Notes under the pieces: generated by a model | What the model was told of the DNA's origin: nothing | The model's database searches: none | What the model saw: only the letters and a program-made list of their open reading frames with translations | Program-made: the position numbers and the translations under genes | Shown: piece by piece, positions 33,961 through 43,091 of the stretch | Position numbering within the stretch: the first letter of the stretch is position 1 | Layout: the number at the start of each line of letters is the position of its first letter | Assembly (NCBI RefSeq): GCF_900129935.1 | Contig: NZ_FQXJ01000010.1 | Location: 1-64,000 of the forward strand | Source: Desulfosporosinus lacus DSM 15449 | GTDB lineage: Bacteria > Bacillota > Desulfitobacteriia > Desulfitobacteriales > Desulfitobacteriaceae | Direction: 5' to 3' | Length of the DNA: 64,000 nt

Positions 33961-34078
33961 AGCAAACACCCTTTCCCAAAGAATCTCTTTTGTGAAACAA
34001 TATCATCCGCTTGTCTATGAACATCAATCATGAATTTCCACATCTTTCCCAGATTTCCTCCCATGATGTTGGCAATAA

Positions 34079-34249
34079 TCCAAAAAAAGCAGAAACCCGG
34101 CCGATGGATGGCAATACACTGACACCAAAGGTTCTCACAAACATTATAAACATCCATCAAAACCGGGAAAAGTTACAATCCCATTTCACGGGAAAGATTT
34201 AAAAACCAAAACAGTAAACTCTATCCTAAAACAAGCGGGGCTGAAATAA
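34079..34249 (+). pseudogene. hicA: N-terminally broken hicA upstream of the second hicB
   Basis: The frame reads DGWQYTDTKGSHKHYKHPS, then KVTIPFHGKDLKTKTVNSIL and KQAGLK before TAA. This is an almost complete HicA with the catalytic histidine in GSHKHYKH. The first about 12 residues are missing: an in-frame TAA is at 34076 and there is no start codon after it. A run of seven A at 34082-34088 marks a probable frameshift, because another frame just upstream reads ATGATGTTGGCA with HicA-like IIQKK. The toxin is probably dead, or this is a sequencing error in the A-run. Confidence 0.75.
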
Positions 34250-34270
34250 GCCCCCTTGCCTAGAGTTTAC
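34214..34270. promoter_or_regulatory. Long hairpin across the hicA stop, before hicB
   Basis: Perfect outer arms GTAAACTCTA (34214-34223) and TAGAGTTTAC (34261-34270) enclose an inner stem GGGGCT / AGCCCC. The hicA stop codon is in the inner loop. In the mRNA this could uncouple hicB translation from hicA or stabilise the hicB end. A weaker GGGCT-type stem is also present at the hicA end near 455-475. Confidence 0.6.
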
Positions 34271-34325
34271 GATAAGCATAGAAGCTGAAAATAATTAATT
34301 AACTAGACGAAAGGCGGAATAAGCA

Positions 34326-34724
34326 ATGAGACTTATTTATCCTGCTTGCTTTTACCCAAGCGAAGATGGTTATACTGTGGTCTTTCCTGATTTACCAGGA
34401 TGCGTAACCGAAGGCGATACTTTACCTGAAGCTATGGATATGGCTATCGACGCAGCTTCTGGTTGGCTGTTAGGCGAAGTTGAGGAGAATAAGCAATTGC
34501 CTAAAGCTACAAATATTAAAAATGTAATCCCTAACGAATATGAGAATGGTTTCGTTAGTCTCATTGGTGTTGACTTAGACGAATACTCACAAAAGCACGG
34601 AAATAAAGCTGTAAAGAAAACCCTTACAATCCCCGCTTGGTTAAACACTATTGCTGAGGAGAATAATGTAAACTTCTCTCAGGTTCTGCAAAGCGCCCTA
34701 AAAGATCAGCTTGGTATTTCGTAA
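34326..34724 (+). CDS. hicB: HicB-family antitoxin (second copy, toxin partner broken)
   Basis: The 132-residue protein has the HicB signature YTVVFPDLPGCVTEG near residue 16, the partial RNase H-like domain, and a C-terminal ribbon-helix-helix-like part (VKKTLTIPAWLNTIAEENNVNFSQVLQSALKDQLG). AGGCGGAATAAGCA precedes the ATG. The upstream HicA is N-terminally broken, so this is likely an orphan antitoxin, which can still act as a repressor or neutralise incoming HicA toxins. A 50-bp piece of it is copied at 32306-32355. It is followed by a terminator. Confidence 0.93.
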   Translation: MRLIYPACFYPSEDGYTVVFPDLPGCVTEGDTLPEAMDMAIDAASGWLLGEVEENKQLPKATNIKNVIPNEYENGFVSLIGVDLDEYSQKHGNKAVKKTLTIPAWLNTIAEENNVNFSQVLQSALKDQLGIS

Positions 34725-34738
34725 TAAAAATAATTTCA

Positions 34739-34762
34739 GCAGCCTAACCGGCTGCTTTTTTA
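34739..34762 (+). terminator. Terminator of hicB
   Basis: GCAGCC pairs with GGCTGC over a short loop and is followed by TTTTTTATT, 15 bp after the stop. Confidence 0.85.
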
Positions 34763-34809
34763 TTGCCTGAAAACGCTGATTTATCTATTTAAACTTGCTC
34801 AGCAATTAA

Positions 34810-35799
34810 TCAATCAATAAGGTCATTTTGGAATTTTGAAAGATGCTCGTACGGAAGAATAAGTCTTCCACGGTAGAGGCCACAACCATCGTTGACAAGG
34901 GAATTATTCATTGCCGAAAACATATTTACATCCAATTTTGATAATTCAAGCTGCTGCAACATGATACCTCTTTCATAAGCATCATCAAAATAAATATTTT
35001 CTCCTTTTGGAATTGCATCTCGTTTAACTCTTTCACTTTCCTGTCGCTTTTCGTAACCTAAATGATTGGCAGGACCGATTTCAGCAAAATCGTCCATTTC
35101 TTTTGTACGAAGTTGTACTTCCACATAACAACGGGCAATGTTATCATAAAATGTTATATGCAGCGAACGATAGCCACTAGACTCTGGATTTGCAACGTAA
35201 TCTCTATAGTATGGGCTTACGCTCTCTCTTAACAAGGGCGATTTTTTCTGACCCATAAATGAAGACAGTTCTGCGGTAAATCCGCGTTCCTCAAGGAAAT
35301 CAAGCAACTTGTTGGCAACATCATATAGATATTTATTTTCTTCATCCGCGCAAATCTCACCTTCTTTTAAATGACATTTGGGAAGAGAAATCACGATTCT
35401 GTATGCAATCAGGTCCCGAAAACAATTTAAATAGTTTTTCAGTTCAGGAAGAGACGGGTAATTGCCATGTTTAATATAATACTCATAAATATATTCTACG
35501 ATGTATCCATTAAATTTTGCTTCCGCGCGTATCAGAGATTTAATTCGGCCCTTAAAAGTAAATGCAAGAAAAGGATATTCATTTGCCATAAGTTTATAGA
35601 ATTCCCGAATCCGCTGAGACTGCGAAGTCAGGAATTCGTTGTGCTGCAAAAGTTCCGCAATTTGAAGCAGAAAATTACAGTGCAAAAGATCAATCTGATT
35701 ATGAGTTTCTTTCGCCGACTGTTTCAAATCCTCAGCATATCTCTGTAATATTTTTAGAACGGTATCGCCTGAGTATAAATAATTATTTAATTTTTTCAC
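34810..35799 (-). CDS. RelA/SpoT-domain nucleotidyltransferase (GTP pyrophosphokinase-like)
   Basis: The 329-residue protein contains a RelA/SpoT synthetase domain: GRIKSLIRAEAKFNGY, then RDLIAYRIVISLP (conserved RD..A.R), SSGYRSLHITF and CYVEVQLRTKEMDDFAE (the EVQLRT motif). There is no HD hydrolase domain, TGS or ACT domain, so it is a stand-alone synthetase-type protein. Long helical N-terminal and short C-terminal extensions set it apart from small alarmone synthetases such as RelP/RelQ. Some such proteins are toxins (toxSAS) that modify tRNA or make (pp)pApp. The start is GTG. It lies beside the type I restriction operon. Confidence 0.85.
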   Translation of the reverse strand: MKKLNNYLYSGDTVLKILQRYAEDLKQSAKETHNQIDLLHCNFLLQIAELLQHNEFLTSQSQRIREFYKLMANEYPFLAFTFKGRIKSLIRAEAKFNGYIVEYIYEYYIKHGNYPSLPELKNYLNCFRDLIAYRIVISLPKCHLKEGEICADEENKYLYDVANKLLDFLEERGFTAELSSFMGQKKSPLLRESVSPYYRDYVANPESSGYRSLHITFYDNIARCYVEVQLRTKEMDDFAEIGPANHLGYEKRQESERVKRDAIPKGENIYFDDAYERGIMLQQLELSKLDVNMFSAMNNSLVNDGCGLYRGRLILPYEHLSKFQNDLID

Positions 35800-36008
35800 A
35801 GCTGCACTTTCCTTTCCTGTAAGGTTTTCACCAAAACGATATCAATCCGAGTTTTCATAGCAATGATTCATTCTCTGCCTGCCTTGAGAAGACAAAAATG
35901 ATGTGTGAGGACCTACCAGTTCCTTGGTTGAAGAGAATTTCTCACTAAAACGAGATTATCAATGAAAAAGAGTCAAGAAACAATATCCTTGAACCTTCCA
36001 ATCAATTC

Positions 36009-37604
36009 CTACACATTAATTCCCAAAAGTTTCAACTGTTCATTGATCTTAGCTTCAAGCTCCGCGATTTCTTGTTTATCTTTCTCCAATTGCTTATTCA
36101 CTTCATCAAGATCAATGGCTTGTTCTTCTTCAGACGTATCTACATAGCGAGAAATATTTAAGTTAAACTCGTTTTCTTTGCTTTCTTCAGGTGATGCCAC
36201 GTGAGCGTATTTATCAACATCCACACGATTTTTGTAAGTTTCAATAATCTTATTGATGTTTTTATCAGTAAGTCTATTTTGATTCTTACCTTTTTCAAAT
36301 TCGTTGCTTGCATCGATAAAGAAGATATCCTTTGTTTTACGATTTTTTTTGAATACTAAAATCGTCGTTGGAATTCCTACACCGTAAAACAAGTTGGCAG
36401 GTAACCCTATCACTGTATCAAGGTAGTTTTTCTCAATGATGGTTTGACGAATCGCGCCTTCTGCCGCACCTCGGAACAAGACACCGTGGGGCAGTACAAT
36501 GGCCATTGTTCCCCTATCATTCAGGTGATACAAACTGTGTAAAATGAATGCATAATCTGCCTTAGTTTTCGGAGCAAGTTTACCATAGTCTCGAAAACGC
36601 GGATCTTTTAGTTTCGTTTCGCTATTGTCCCAGTGAGCAGAATAAGGGGGATTGGCGACCACGGCATCAAAAGAGCGCGGGTGGTCAATTCCTTTGGCGT
36701 CCGGCCCGTCGGGCCAATCCCTTTCAAGGGTGTCAGCATTAGACAGAGTCATGTTGTTAAATGAAACACCATGCATCATCAGGTTCATACGAGCTAAGTT
36801 GTAGGTTGTCGTATTCTTTTCCTGACCAAAGAATTTAATCGCCCCCGGTTTATCGCCGCCAGGCAACTCACTTTTAACGGTTAACAGCAATGACCCAGAT
36901 CCACAAGTCGGGTCATACACAGAAAACGTATGATCTGATTCTTCTACCCCATCCGTTACGACTTTAGCCAAGATCTTAGAAACTTCATGAGGTGTGTAGA
37001 ACTCCCCGCCTTTTTTGCCTGCACTGGCGGCAAACTGACCGATTAGATATTCATAGATTACACCAAGAATATCTTTGCCATCTTCCCCTTTGTAATCAAT
37101 ACCATTAACCAGCTTGACAATGCGGTTCAGTGATTTCGCCCGTTCATTGGTCGAGGAACCAAGGCGTGAGTCTCCAAGGTTAATGTCATTAAACACACCC
37201 CGAAAGTCTTTCACGGCTTCTTTGTTTAGTTCAGCGTTCTTATTGAAGTTATCAAAAATAGTTTGATAATCACTTGGAATCACCATGCTGTTATCAATTT
37301 TCTGAACTAAAGATTCCCAAGTATCAAGGGGTGCAATGGCATAGCCTAAACTTGAAGAAATATCTTCTAAGTAGTCATTCAAATCGTCACCGTTGGCTTG
37401 TTCTAAATAGGCTTTATTGATGGATTCGCCATCGGCAACATCAAGAACATTATTTTCAACTAAATACTGTTCTTGATGTTCGGACAGATACCGATAAAAC
37501 ATAAAGGCTAAAATGTAGTTCTTGTATTCTGAGGCGTCCATGCTTCCACGAAGCTCATTGGCCATGGCCCACAGCTTTGCTGTAATGGTTTGTAAGTTAC
37601 TCAT
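36009..37604 (-). CDS. hsdM: Type I restriction-modification DNA methyltransferase subunit
   Basis: The 531-residue protein has an HsdM N-terminal helical domain (LWAMANELRGSMDASEYKNYILAFMFYRYLSE), the SAM-binding motif VYDPTCGSGSLLLT and the catalytic NPPY in VVANPPYSAHWD, so it is an N6-adenine methyltransferase. The C-terminal end is a coiled coil (EVNKQLEKDKQEIAELEAKINEQL) that contacts HsdS. It is the last gene of the operon S-like, R, RhuM, S, M, and starts 15 bp after the HsdS stop. Confidence 0.96.
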   Translation of the reverse strand: MSNLQTITAKLWAMANELRGSMDASEYKNYILAFMFYRYLSEHQEQYLVENNVLDVADGESINKAYLEQANGDDLNDYLEDISSSLGYAIAPLDTWESLVQKIDNSMVIPSDYQTIFDNFNKNAELNKEAVKDFRGVFNDINLGDSRLGSSTNERAKSLNRIVKLVNGIDYKGEDGKDILGVIYEYLIGQFAASAGKKGGEFYTPHEVSKILAKVVTDGVEESDHTFSVYDPTCGSGSLLLTVKSELPGGDKPGAIKFFGQEKNTTTYNLARMNLMMHGVSFNNMTLSNADTLERDWPDGPDAKGIDHPRSFDAVVANPPYSAHWDNSETKLKDPRFRDYGKLAPKTKADYAFILHSLYHLNDRGTMAIVLPHGVLFRGAAEGAIRQTIIEKNYLDTVIGLPANLFYGVGIPTTILVFKKNRKTKDIFFIDASNEFEKGKNQNRLTDKNINKIIETYKNRVDVDKYAHVASPEESKENEFNLNISRYVDTSEEEQAIDLDEVNKQLEKDKQEIAELEAKINEQLKLLGINV

Positions 37605-37619
37605 GTTGTTATTTTCCTC

Positions 37620-38852
37620 CTAGACAAACATTTGTTGCAGTAATGCTTTCTTCTGTTCTTGCAGGTGTTTCAGCTTACGCTGGTGAAGGGTGATGAGGTG
37701 ATCGAGGTTAGCGAAAAAGGCTGTAATTCTCTCCTGCTCTGGCACAGAAGGTATGCGACACAAAACGTTAATAAACGAGTCCCAATATAGTCTTTTTCTG
37801 AAGTCGGTGACTCCATAAGAGAGATTGTCCATCTGAATAATCGCTTCATCCCGGCGTAAACAATAATCCATAAACAGAGGGTAAAGCTCTGCACTGGGAA
37901 TGGCAGTAATATATGCAGGACTTACCATTCCTTCTGACTTTACAACTCCAATTGCCCCTTGCCACGCACGCATCATGTTAAGAACGAGATCGCCGAAATG
38001 AACATGTTTATATAGTGACTTATCTGCGCTTCTGCGCACTTTCTTCCCTAAAGTATCACTATCTAATTCTTCGTCTGAAACACCATGATGGATGGAAACG
38101 GAAAGGATCTGTAACGAATCGTATCCTCGTTCTTTCCTCTCTGTGTATATTTCCCCCAGCCTCCGTTGTTTCCAAGCGTCAGTGAATCCTGGGAAACGAA
38201 CTTCCGGAAAATCCTCGCCATCTTTCGGAAACATTTTTTGAAGCAGCCCAGCCTTCAAATTTTTTAGGTTATTTAGCTTACGCTGATGAAGGGTGATGAG
38301 GTGGTCAAGGCAAGCGAAGAACGCACCCACTTTACGTTGTTCATTAAGTTCGGGAACTGGAACTTTCATCTCCATCACTTTGTTCTTAGATATGTTGTAT
38401 CGCGAAACACCTTGGGCCAAGAACATAAATTTCTCCCGAATTAATGATGAGCGTAACATGAATGCTAAATAATATGGATCAAATTCTACTGTTGGTCTGT
38501 AACCAAAACAAAAACTATTTAGGTACACATTCTTAGTATTTTCAAGCCATACAGACGACATTCCAACTTCTTCAGGTGTTTCAGATGACGTTGTAAAGAA
38601 CACATCACCATACTTAACTTGTTTTTGTTTATCATCAATCTCAACACTTTCCACACCATTAGGGTTAGAGATTGCATTACTAAAGACATTAACATAAGTG
38701 ACAAATTTAGCATCACCATGTCCAAAATCTTCCTTAGCTTTGCCTGACAGTCCAGTGAATGTATCGCCCATTTTACCTAATACACGCTGCTCCCAAGCAT
38801 CAGTAAACCCCGGAAACCTTATCTTAGGTACATTTTCTTTGTTTTCGCTCAT
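37620..38852 (-). CDS. hsdS: Type I restriction-modification specificity subunit
   Basis: The 410-residue protein has two target-recognition domains, each introduced by the same phrase (RFPGFTDAWEQRVLG near residue 12, RFPGFTDAWKQRRLG near 220) and each followed by the conserved helix (FFACLDHLITLHQRKLNNLKNLKAGLLQKMF and FFANLDHLITLHQRKLKHLQEQKKALLQQMF). The repeats are also visible as DNA direct repeats (37672-37718 and 38276-38322). HsdS reads a bipartite DNA site for methylation and restriction; the half-repeats allow domain shuffling. It overlaps the RhuM gene by four bases. Confidence 0.96.
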   Translation of the reverse strand: MSENKENVPKIRFPGFTDAWEQRVLGKMGDTFTGLSGKAKEDFGHGDAKFVTYVNVFSNAISNPNGVESVEIDDKQKQVKYGDVFFTTSSETPEEVGMSSVWLENTKNVYLNSFCFGYRPTVEFDPYYLAFMLRSSLIREKFMFLAQGVSRYNISKNKVMEMKVPVPELNEQRKVGAFFACLDHLITLHQRKLNNLKNLKAGLLQKMFPKDGEDFPEVRFPGFTDAWKQRRLGEIYTERKERGYDSLQILSVSIHHGVSDEELDSDTLGKKVRRSADKSLYKHVHFGDLVLNMMRAWQGAIGVVKSEGMVSPAYITAIPSAELYPLFMDYCLRRDEAIIQMDNLSYGVTDFRKRLYWDSFINVLCRIPSVPEQERITAFFANLDHLITLHQRKLKHLQEQKKALLQQMFV

Positions 38853-39850
38853 TTCTGCTCTCCCTGTAGTTTCTTAACTTCCCTATCGAAATCAGAAACT
38901 ATTTTTTGATGCTTATTGAATTCTTTATATTCGCCAATCGCCTTTTTCGCAGCTGTACTCTGGGAAATACGCCCATGCCCCTCCAAGATTTCATAGCGAT
39001 TGAATTTCAAGTATTCATCAATACTTGTCGCAAAGTCCTGCATTCCCAATAAGGTTTCATCTTCAAGCAGACGCTCTACATAGTCAAAGTAAGCTGATAC
39101 ATTACGCTCCAGGCTGCGAATTTCCTTTTGGGAGAGATAATTCTTTGCAACGACTACATCTGACTGCAAGATTCGTCCGTCAGGTGAGTTCTTCCATGAA
39201 GTAAGCCCCATATGCTCTTTGTCTTTATCGGCGCTGTCATAAACAATTTCAGTAGCAGTTTTCCCTGTAATCGCATAATGAAACTTGTTCTGTACTGTTG
39301 CATAAAACTTCTTGGTAATATCTGAGTTCTTATCATAATCGAATGAAATTTCCGCAAAGACATCTGTGATCTGTTGCCATATCCGTCGTTCACTTGCTCG
39401 AATTGAACGAACGGTTTCAAGCAACTCACGGAAGTAATCCTTGCCAAAAACATTTTCGCCCTGTTTCATACGTTCCACATCAATCTTAAAGCCTTTTTGG
39501 ATGTATTCTTTTAAGACATTCGTTGCCCATATACGGAACTTCGTCGCCTTTTGAGAATTCACACGATAGCCAATTGAGATAATCCCATCCAAGTTATAAT
39601 ATTTTACCGACTTTGTTTGGGTTTTTCCTTCCATTGCGCCATGTTGAGTGGTATGTGCAATTTCTGCACTAACCATTTTTTCATCGAGCTCACCAGTCTC
39701 AAAGATATTTTTCAAATGACGAGAAATTGATGTTCTATCAACATCGAACAATTCTGCAATAGTCTTTTGGGTTGCCCAAATCGTTTCATCTTGAACAAGA
39801 ACTTCCACTTTTTCATCGGCGTCATACATTAAAAACTGTATCTCGTTCAT
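38849..39850 (-). CDS. RhuM-family protein within the restriction operon
   Basis: The 333-residue protein has the RhuM/virulence RhuM pattern: an N-terminal helix-turn-helix-like part (DETIWATQKTIAELFDVDRTSISRHLKNIFETGEL), KYYNLDGIISIGYRVNSQKATKFRIWATNVLKEYI, and a C-terminal region with FYATVQNKFHYAITGKTATEI and DEYLKFNRYEIL. Its role in type I RM operons, where it often occurs, is not known. The start is taken at 39850, where GGGGAGGA precedes the ATG; the frame is open to 39901. Its stop overlaps the hsdS start. Confidence 0.9.
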   Translation of the reverse strand: MNEIQFLMYDADEKVEVLVQDETIWATQKTIAELFDVDRTSISRHLKNIFETGELDEKMVSAEIAHTTQHGAMEGKTQTKSVKYYNLDGIISIGYRVNSQKATKFRIWATNVLKEYIQKGFKIDVERMKQGENVFGKDYFRELLETVRSIRASERRIWQQITDVFAEISFDYDKNSDITKKFYATVQNKFHYAITGKTATEIVYDSADKDKEHMGLTSWKNSPDGRILQSDVVVAKNYLSQKEIRSLERNVSAYFDYVERLLEDETLLGMQDFATSIDEYLKFNRYEILEGHGRISQSTAAKKAIGEYKEFNKHQKIVSDFDREVKKLQGEQK

Positions 39851-39881
39851 TATATCCTCCCCTGCAATTCCTTCGACCGGT

Positions 39882-42800
39882 TTAACTTTCCGCCAATTCA
39901 TCCGCTAATTGGTAAATTGCTTCCCGCAAACCGTTCCGGTATTTCATTTTAGGTAATGCCTGTATTTCTTTAGCATGGGCAAGTGTCTTATAGTCGGAAC
40001 TTGCTTGAGAGATAATGTCGCGGATTTGCCCGGTATCATCCAGATCCTGCAAGCCGCAGCGATGACGGCTGAACAGCTCACGCATCCCCGCACTTGTGAT
40101 AATATCCGTGATTCCCCACTTCACCCGGAAGTCAAGAAACATTCGGTCCAGGCTAACATTGTTCGCCTGCTGGATGATTTGTTCACTGTCACTTAGTCGC
40201 ACAGGATATTTGAAGTCGGAACCTGCAGGCGGGAAGTAACCTTTGACGATGGCCACAGCCGCATTGATAATCTTAGTGGCATAGTTGCGGTCATCCAGCC
40301 CATTGGCAAATTGGTTGATTTTCTCTTGGGTCTCTTTGGCTTTTTCATTTTTGCCTTCGTGAACTTGGTTCAATAATTGTTCCACCAGCTCCGTAAGATA
40401 ATCATAGTCTACTTTAACATCCTTCACGTGGGTCATCCGCAGTTCAATTTGATATAGAGGGATTTTCTTCTCTTTGACAATATGTGACTTGAGTTCATTG
40501 GTTAAGACTGTTGTCAACATAACTTCTTGATCTGAAGTCATCCCCAGTCTTTCTACTAACTCATCTGGATTGTCATAGTTAAATCCGACGTTTTTACCCT
40601 CAACTTCATCGAGATTATATTGCTTTAATTTTGCCATGCCTCTGTTATATTCACGAAGCAAATCAAGCATATTGTCCTTTTGTTTTTCAGAGGGTGGCAA
40701 CTGTTGAAATTCAGTAGTCAAGCTGCTTAATTTCCCAATAACTTCTTTCACTTCATTAAATACATCTTCAAATGGTTTAGCAATAATACCATCCTTTTGA
40801 TTAGATTCACGCTGTTCATCAACAGACAAAATGGCTGAGTCTTTATTGGCATAAACAGCCAGGGCTTTATTCATCAGCTTCTCGTTTTGCGCAGGCCAGC
40901 GGTAATTGACCACACGTCCCCATGGTTTCTCTTGCATATCCGCAATACGATTCGTTCTGGAATAAGCTTGAATTAACCCGGCACCTTTCAGGGTTCTATC
41001 CACATAAAGGGTGTTAAGTTCAGGCGCGTCAAAACCGGTTAATAATTGGTCCACCACGATCACCAAATCCAGGAATTTTCCGTCCGCAGCTGATTTATTT
41101 AAGCGTGAAGTCACATCTTGGGTGTAGCCTGAAACATCGTCCATCCCAAAAGCTGTGCCAAATTCAGCATTATACGCTTTCATGGCTTCGTGCAAGCCTT
41201 GATTTGCAGCCAGCATGCTATCATTATTCGATGTATTTTGACTGAAGGTAACGGCGACTTTTAAAGTCTGCCCGCCCTTCTGCTTATTTTCTTCGTTGAC
41301 ACGCTGAAACTCATAAAAATACATCATCGCCATTGGCGTACTTGCCTTACCACCGCCTACGTGAGTTGTCAACAAGGCATTATATTTTCCTCCATTAGAA
41401 CGATTACGCCAATTTTTGAAAATGTCTTCCACTACTAATTTAATGTGATCTGGATTTTCATCGTAGAAACTTGGTTCAATCGCATCATCCATATCCTCTT
41501 GAGAGAGATGGTTGATTTTCTCTTGAATTTGCTCTTCACTCCATTTGGGATAACGTTCACGGTAAAACCCAGGAAGATATTTTTCTTTCATTTGTTTTTC
41601 ATCAATTGTTGTCTCAAAGTCCACTTTAAAGCCCAAAACATTGCGGTCCGCAATGGCTTCACGAATGGTATAAGCGTGTAATAGCGGACCAAAAATTTCT
41701 TCTGTGCGCAGCCCGCTGGTTGTTTCATCAAACATGGGGGTTCCGGTATAACCCACCCAAGCGGATTTTTTAAAGGCTTTTTGAATTGCCTTAAATGAGT
41801 CGCCGCCGGTTGAACGGTGGGCTTCATCCACGATAAATACGATATTCTTATCCGGGGCTTTAAAGGTTTTGCGTTTCACCAACGTATCCAGTTTTTGCAC
41901 GGAAGTCACAATGATGTTATTGTCTTTACTTTTGAGCTTACGGCTCAAATCTGTCGTGTTGTCTGTGTTTTGAACGCTGCCCCAAGTGTCTTCTGCAGCA
42001 TCCGGATCATAGGCTTTGTAGTTTTCCATGGTTTGCCTGGTTAAAGCGATTCTATCCACCACAAAGACAACCTTGTCCACTTTGGGCATACGGCTGGCCA
42101 GCCATGCGGTTTTAAAACTGGTAATGGTTTTTCCCGATCCGGTTGTGTGCCAGATATAACCAACTTTATTCATACCGAATTCAAAATCGACACCTTTTAA
42201 GCTCTCGATAACGTTTTGGGTCGCATACACTTGATAAGGACGCATCACCTTTAACATTTGTTTATTCTTTGTTCCGTCCAAAATCATGTAGTTGGTGGCC
42301 ATTTGATGGGCCATGGGAATGGAAAGCATTGAATCCGCAAATTCCTTCCAGTTGCGCACGATGGTATTGTCACTCTTGCGCTGCCAGTTAAAGGCGAAGT
42401 CTTTATTGAATTGATCCGGCGTAGTATTGGCCATATACTTCACATTGTTTGGCGTGATGGCCACCAAAATCTGTAGTGTAGAGAAAATATCACGATACTG
42501 ATTTTCATTGGCATATTGGTGCATTTGATTGAGGGCGTCGTTGACATCACGGGTGTCACGCTTTTCTTCAATTTGAATGATGGGCAGACCGTTAATCAAG
42601 AGCGTCGTGTCAAAATAGCACTTTTGTTTTCCGGTGATAACCGCGGGGCGATAAATTTGATTGACCACTTGATAAACCGTATCCCCGGCCCCGATTTGCT
42701 TTTGATCAAAAACCGTCAGGAAGACATGACGTCCGTCATCTAAATCAATCTCGATTTGGGACACACCATTTAAGCCATACAAGAACTGCCCCGCTTCGTA

Positions 42801-43091
42801 AGGTGTCCGAAGGTCGGAGATGATTTTCTTAACTTGATTAAATTCCACCACACTTAAAGGATGGTCCAGGGTGTTTTGATTGTGTTGTTCTAAGATCGCC
42901 TTAAAGTTATCCCAGAGTTGTGCCGTGGTTTTAATATTGGGTTCATAGTTCCACAGTTTGGTCTTCACTACATAATTAACCTGTGATTCTTTGGCAACAA
43001 AGTCGCCGCTGCCTTCCAGATGCTCCGGTTTGGTAATTGTGCCACTGGTAATGTATTGAATGAGTTCTGTTTCAAATTCCTTCTCCTTCAT
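39882..43091 (-). CDS. hsdR: Type I restriction-modification endonuclease subunit
   Basis: The 1069-residue protein is a full HsdR: an N-terminal PD-(D/E)XK nuclease (FDTTLLINGLPIIQIEEKR), then a superfamily 2 helicase motor with Walker A HTTGSGKTITSFKTAWL, Walker B/DEAH VDEAHRSTGG, motif III GYTGTPMFDE and motif VI QAYSRTNRI, and a C-terminal HsdM/HsdS-binding helical domain. It cuts unmethylated foreign DNA after translocation. The overall style is EcoR124-like. The start overlaps the stop of the small HsdS-like gene by four bases. Confidence 0.96.
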   Translation of the reverse strand: MKEKEFETELIQYITSGTITKPEHLEGSGDFVAKESQVNYVVKTKLWNYEPNIKTTAQLWDNFKAILEQHNQNTLDHPLSVVEFNQVKKIISDLRTPYEAGQFLYGLNGVSQIEIDLDDGRHVFLTVFDQKQIGAGDTVYQVVNQIYRPAVITGKQKCYFDTTLLINGLPIIQIEEKRDTRDVNDALNQMHQYANENQYRDIFSTLQILVAITPNNVKYMANTTPDQFNKDFAFNWQRKSDNTIVRNWKEFADSMLSIPMAHQMATNYMILDGTKNKQMLKVMRPYQVYATQNVIESLKGVDFEFGMNKVGYIWHTTGSGKTITSFKTAWLASRMPKVDKVVFVVDRIALTRQTMENYKAYDPDAAEDTWGSVQNTDNTTDLSRKLKSKDNNIIVTSVQKLDTLVKRKTFKAPDKNIVFIVDEAHRSTGGDSFKAIQKAFKKSAWVGYTGTPMFDETTSGLRTEEIFGPLLHAYTIREAIADRNVLGFKVDFETTIDEKQMKEKYLPGFYRERYPKWSEEQIQEKINHLSQEDMDDAIEPSFYDENPDHIKLVVEDIFKNWRNRSNGGKYNALLTTHVGGGKASTPMAMMYFYEFQRVNEENKQKGGQTLKVAVTFSQNTSNNDSMLAANQGLHEAMKAYNAEFGTAFGMDDVSGYTQDVTSRLNKSAADGKFLDLVIVVDQLLTGFDAPELNTLYVDRTLKGAGLIQAYSRTNRIADMQEKPWGRVVNYRWPAQNEKLMNKALAVYANKDSAILSVDEQRESNQKDGIIAKPFEDVFNEVKEVIGKLSSLTTEFQQLPPSEKQKDNMLDLLREYNRGMAKLKQYNLDEVEGKNVGFNYDNPDELVERLGMTSDQEVMLTTVLTNELKSHIVKEKKIPLYQIELRMTHVKDVKVDYDYLTELVEQLLNQVHEGKNEKAKETQEKINQFANGLDDRNYATKIINAAVAIVKGYFPPAGSDFKYPVRLSDSEQIIQQANNVSLDRMFLDFRVKWGITDIITSAGMRELFSRHRCGLQDLDDTGQIRDIISQASSDYKTLAHAKEIQALPKMKYRNGLREAIYQLADELAES

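Noticed and set aside
34011-34202. 63-codon plus-strand frame upstream of the second hicB
   Set aside because: The HicA sequence is in another frame over the same bases; this frame is a shadow.
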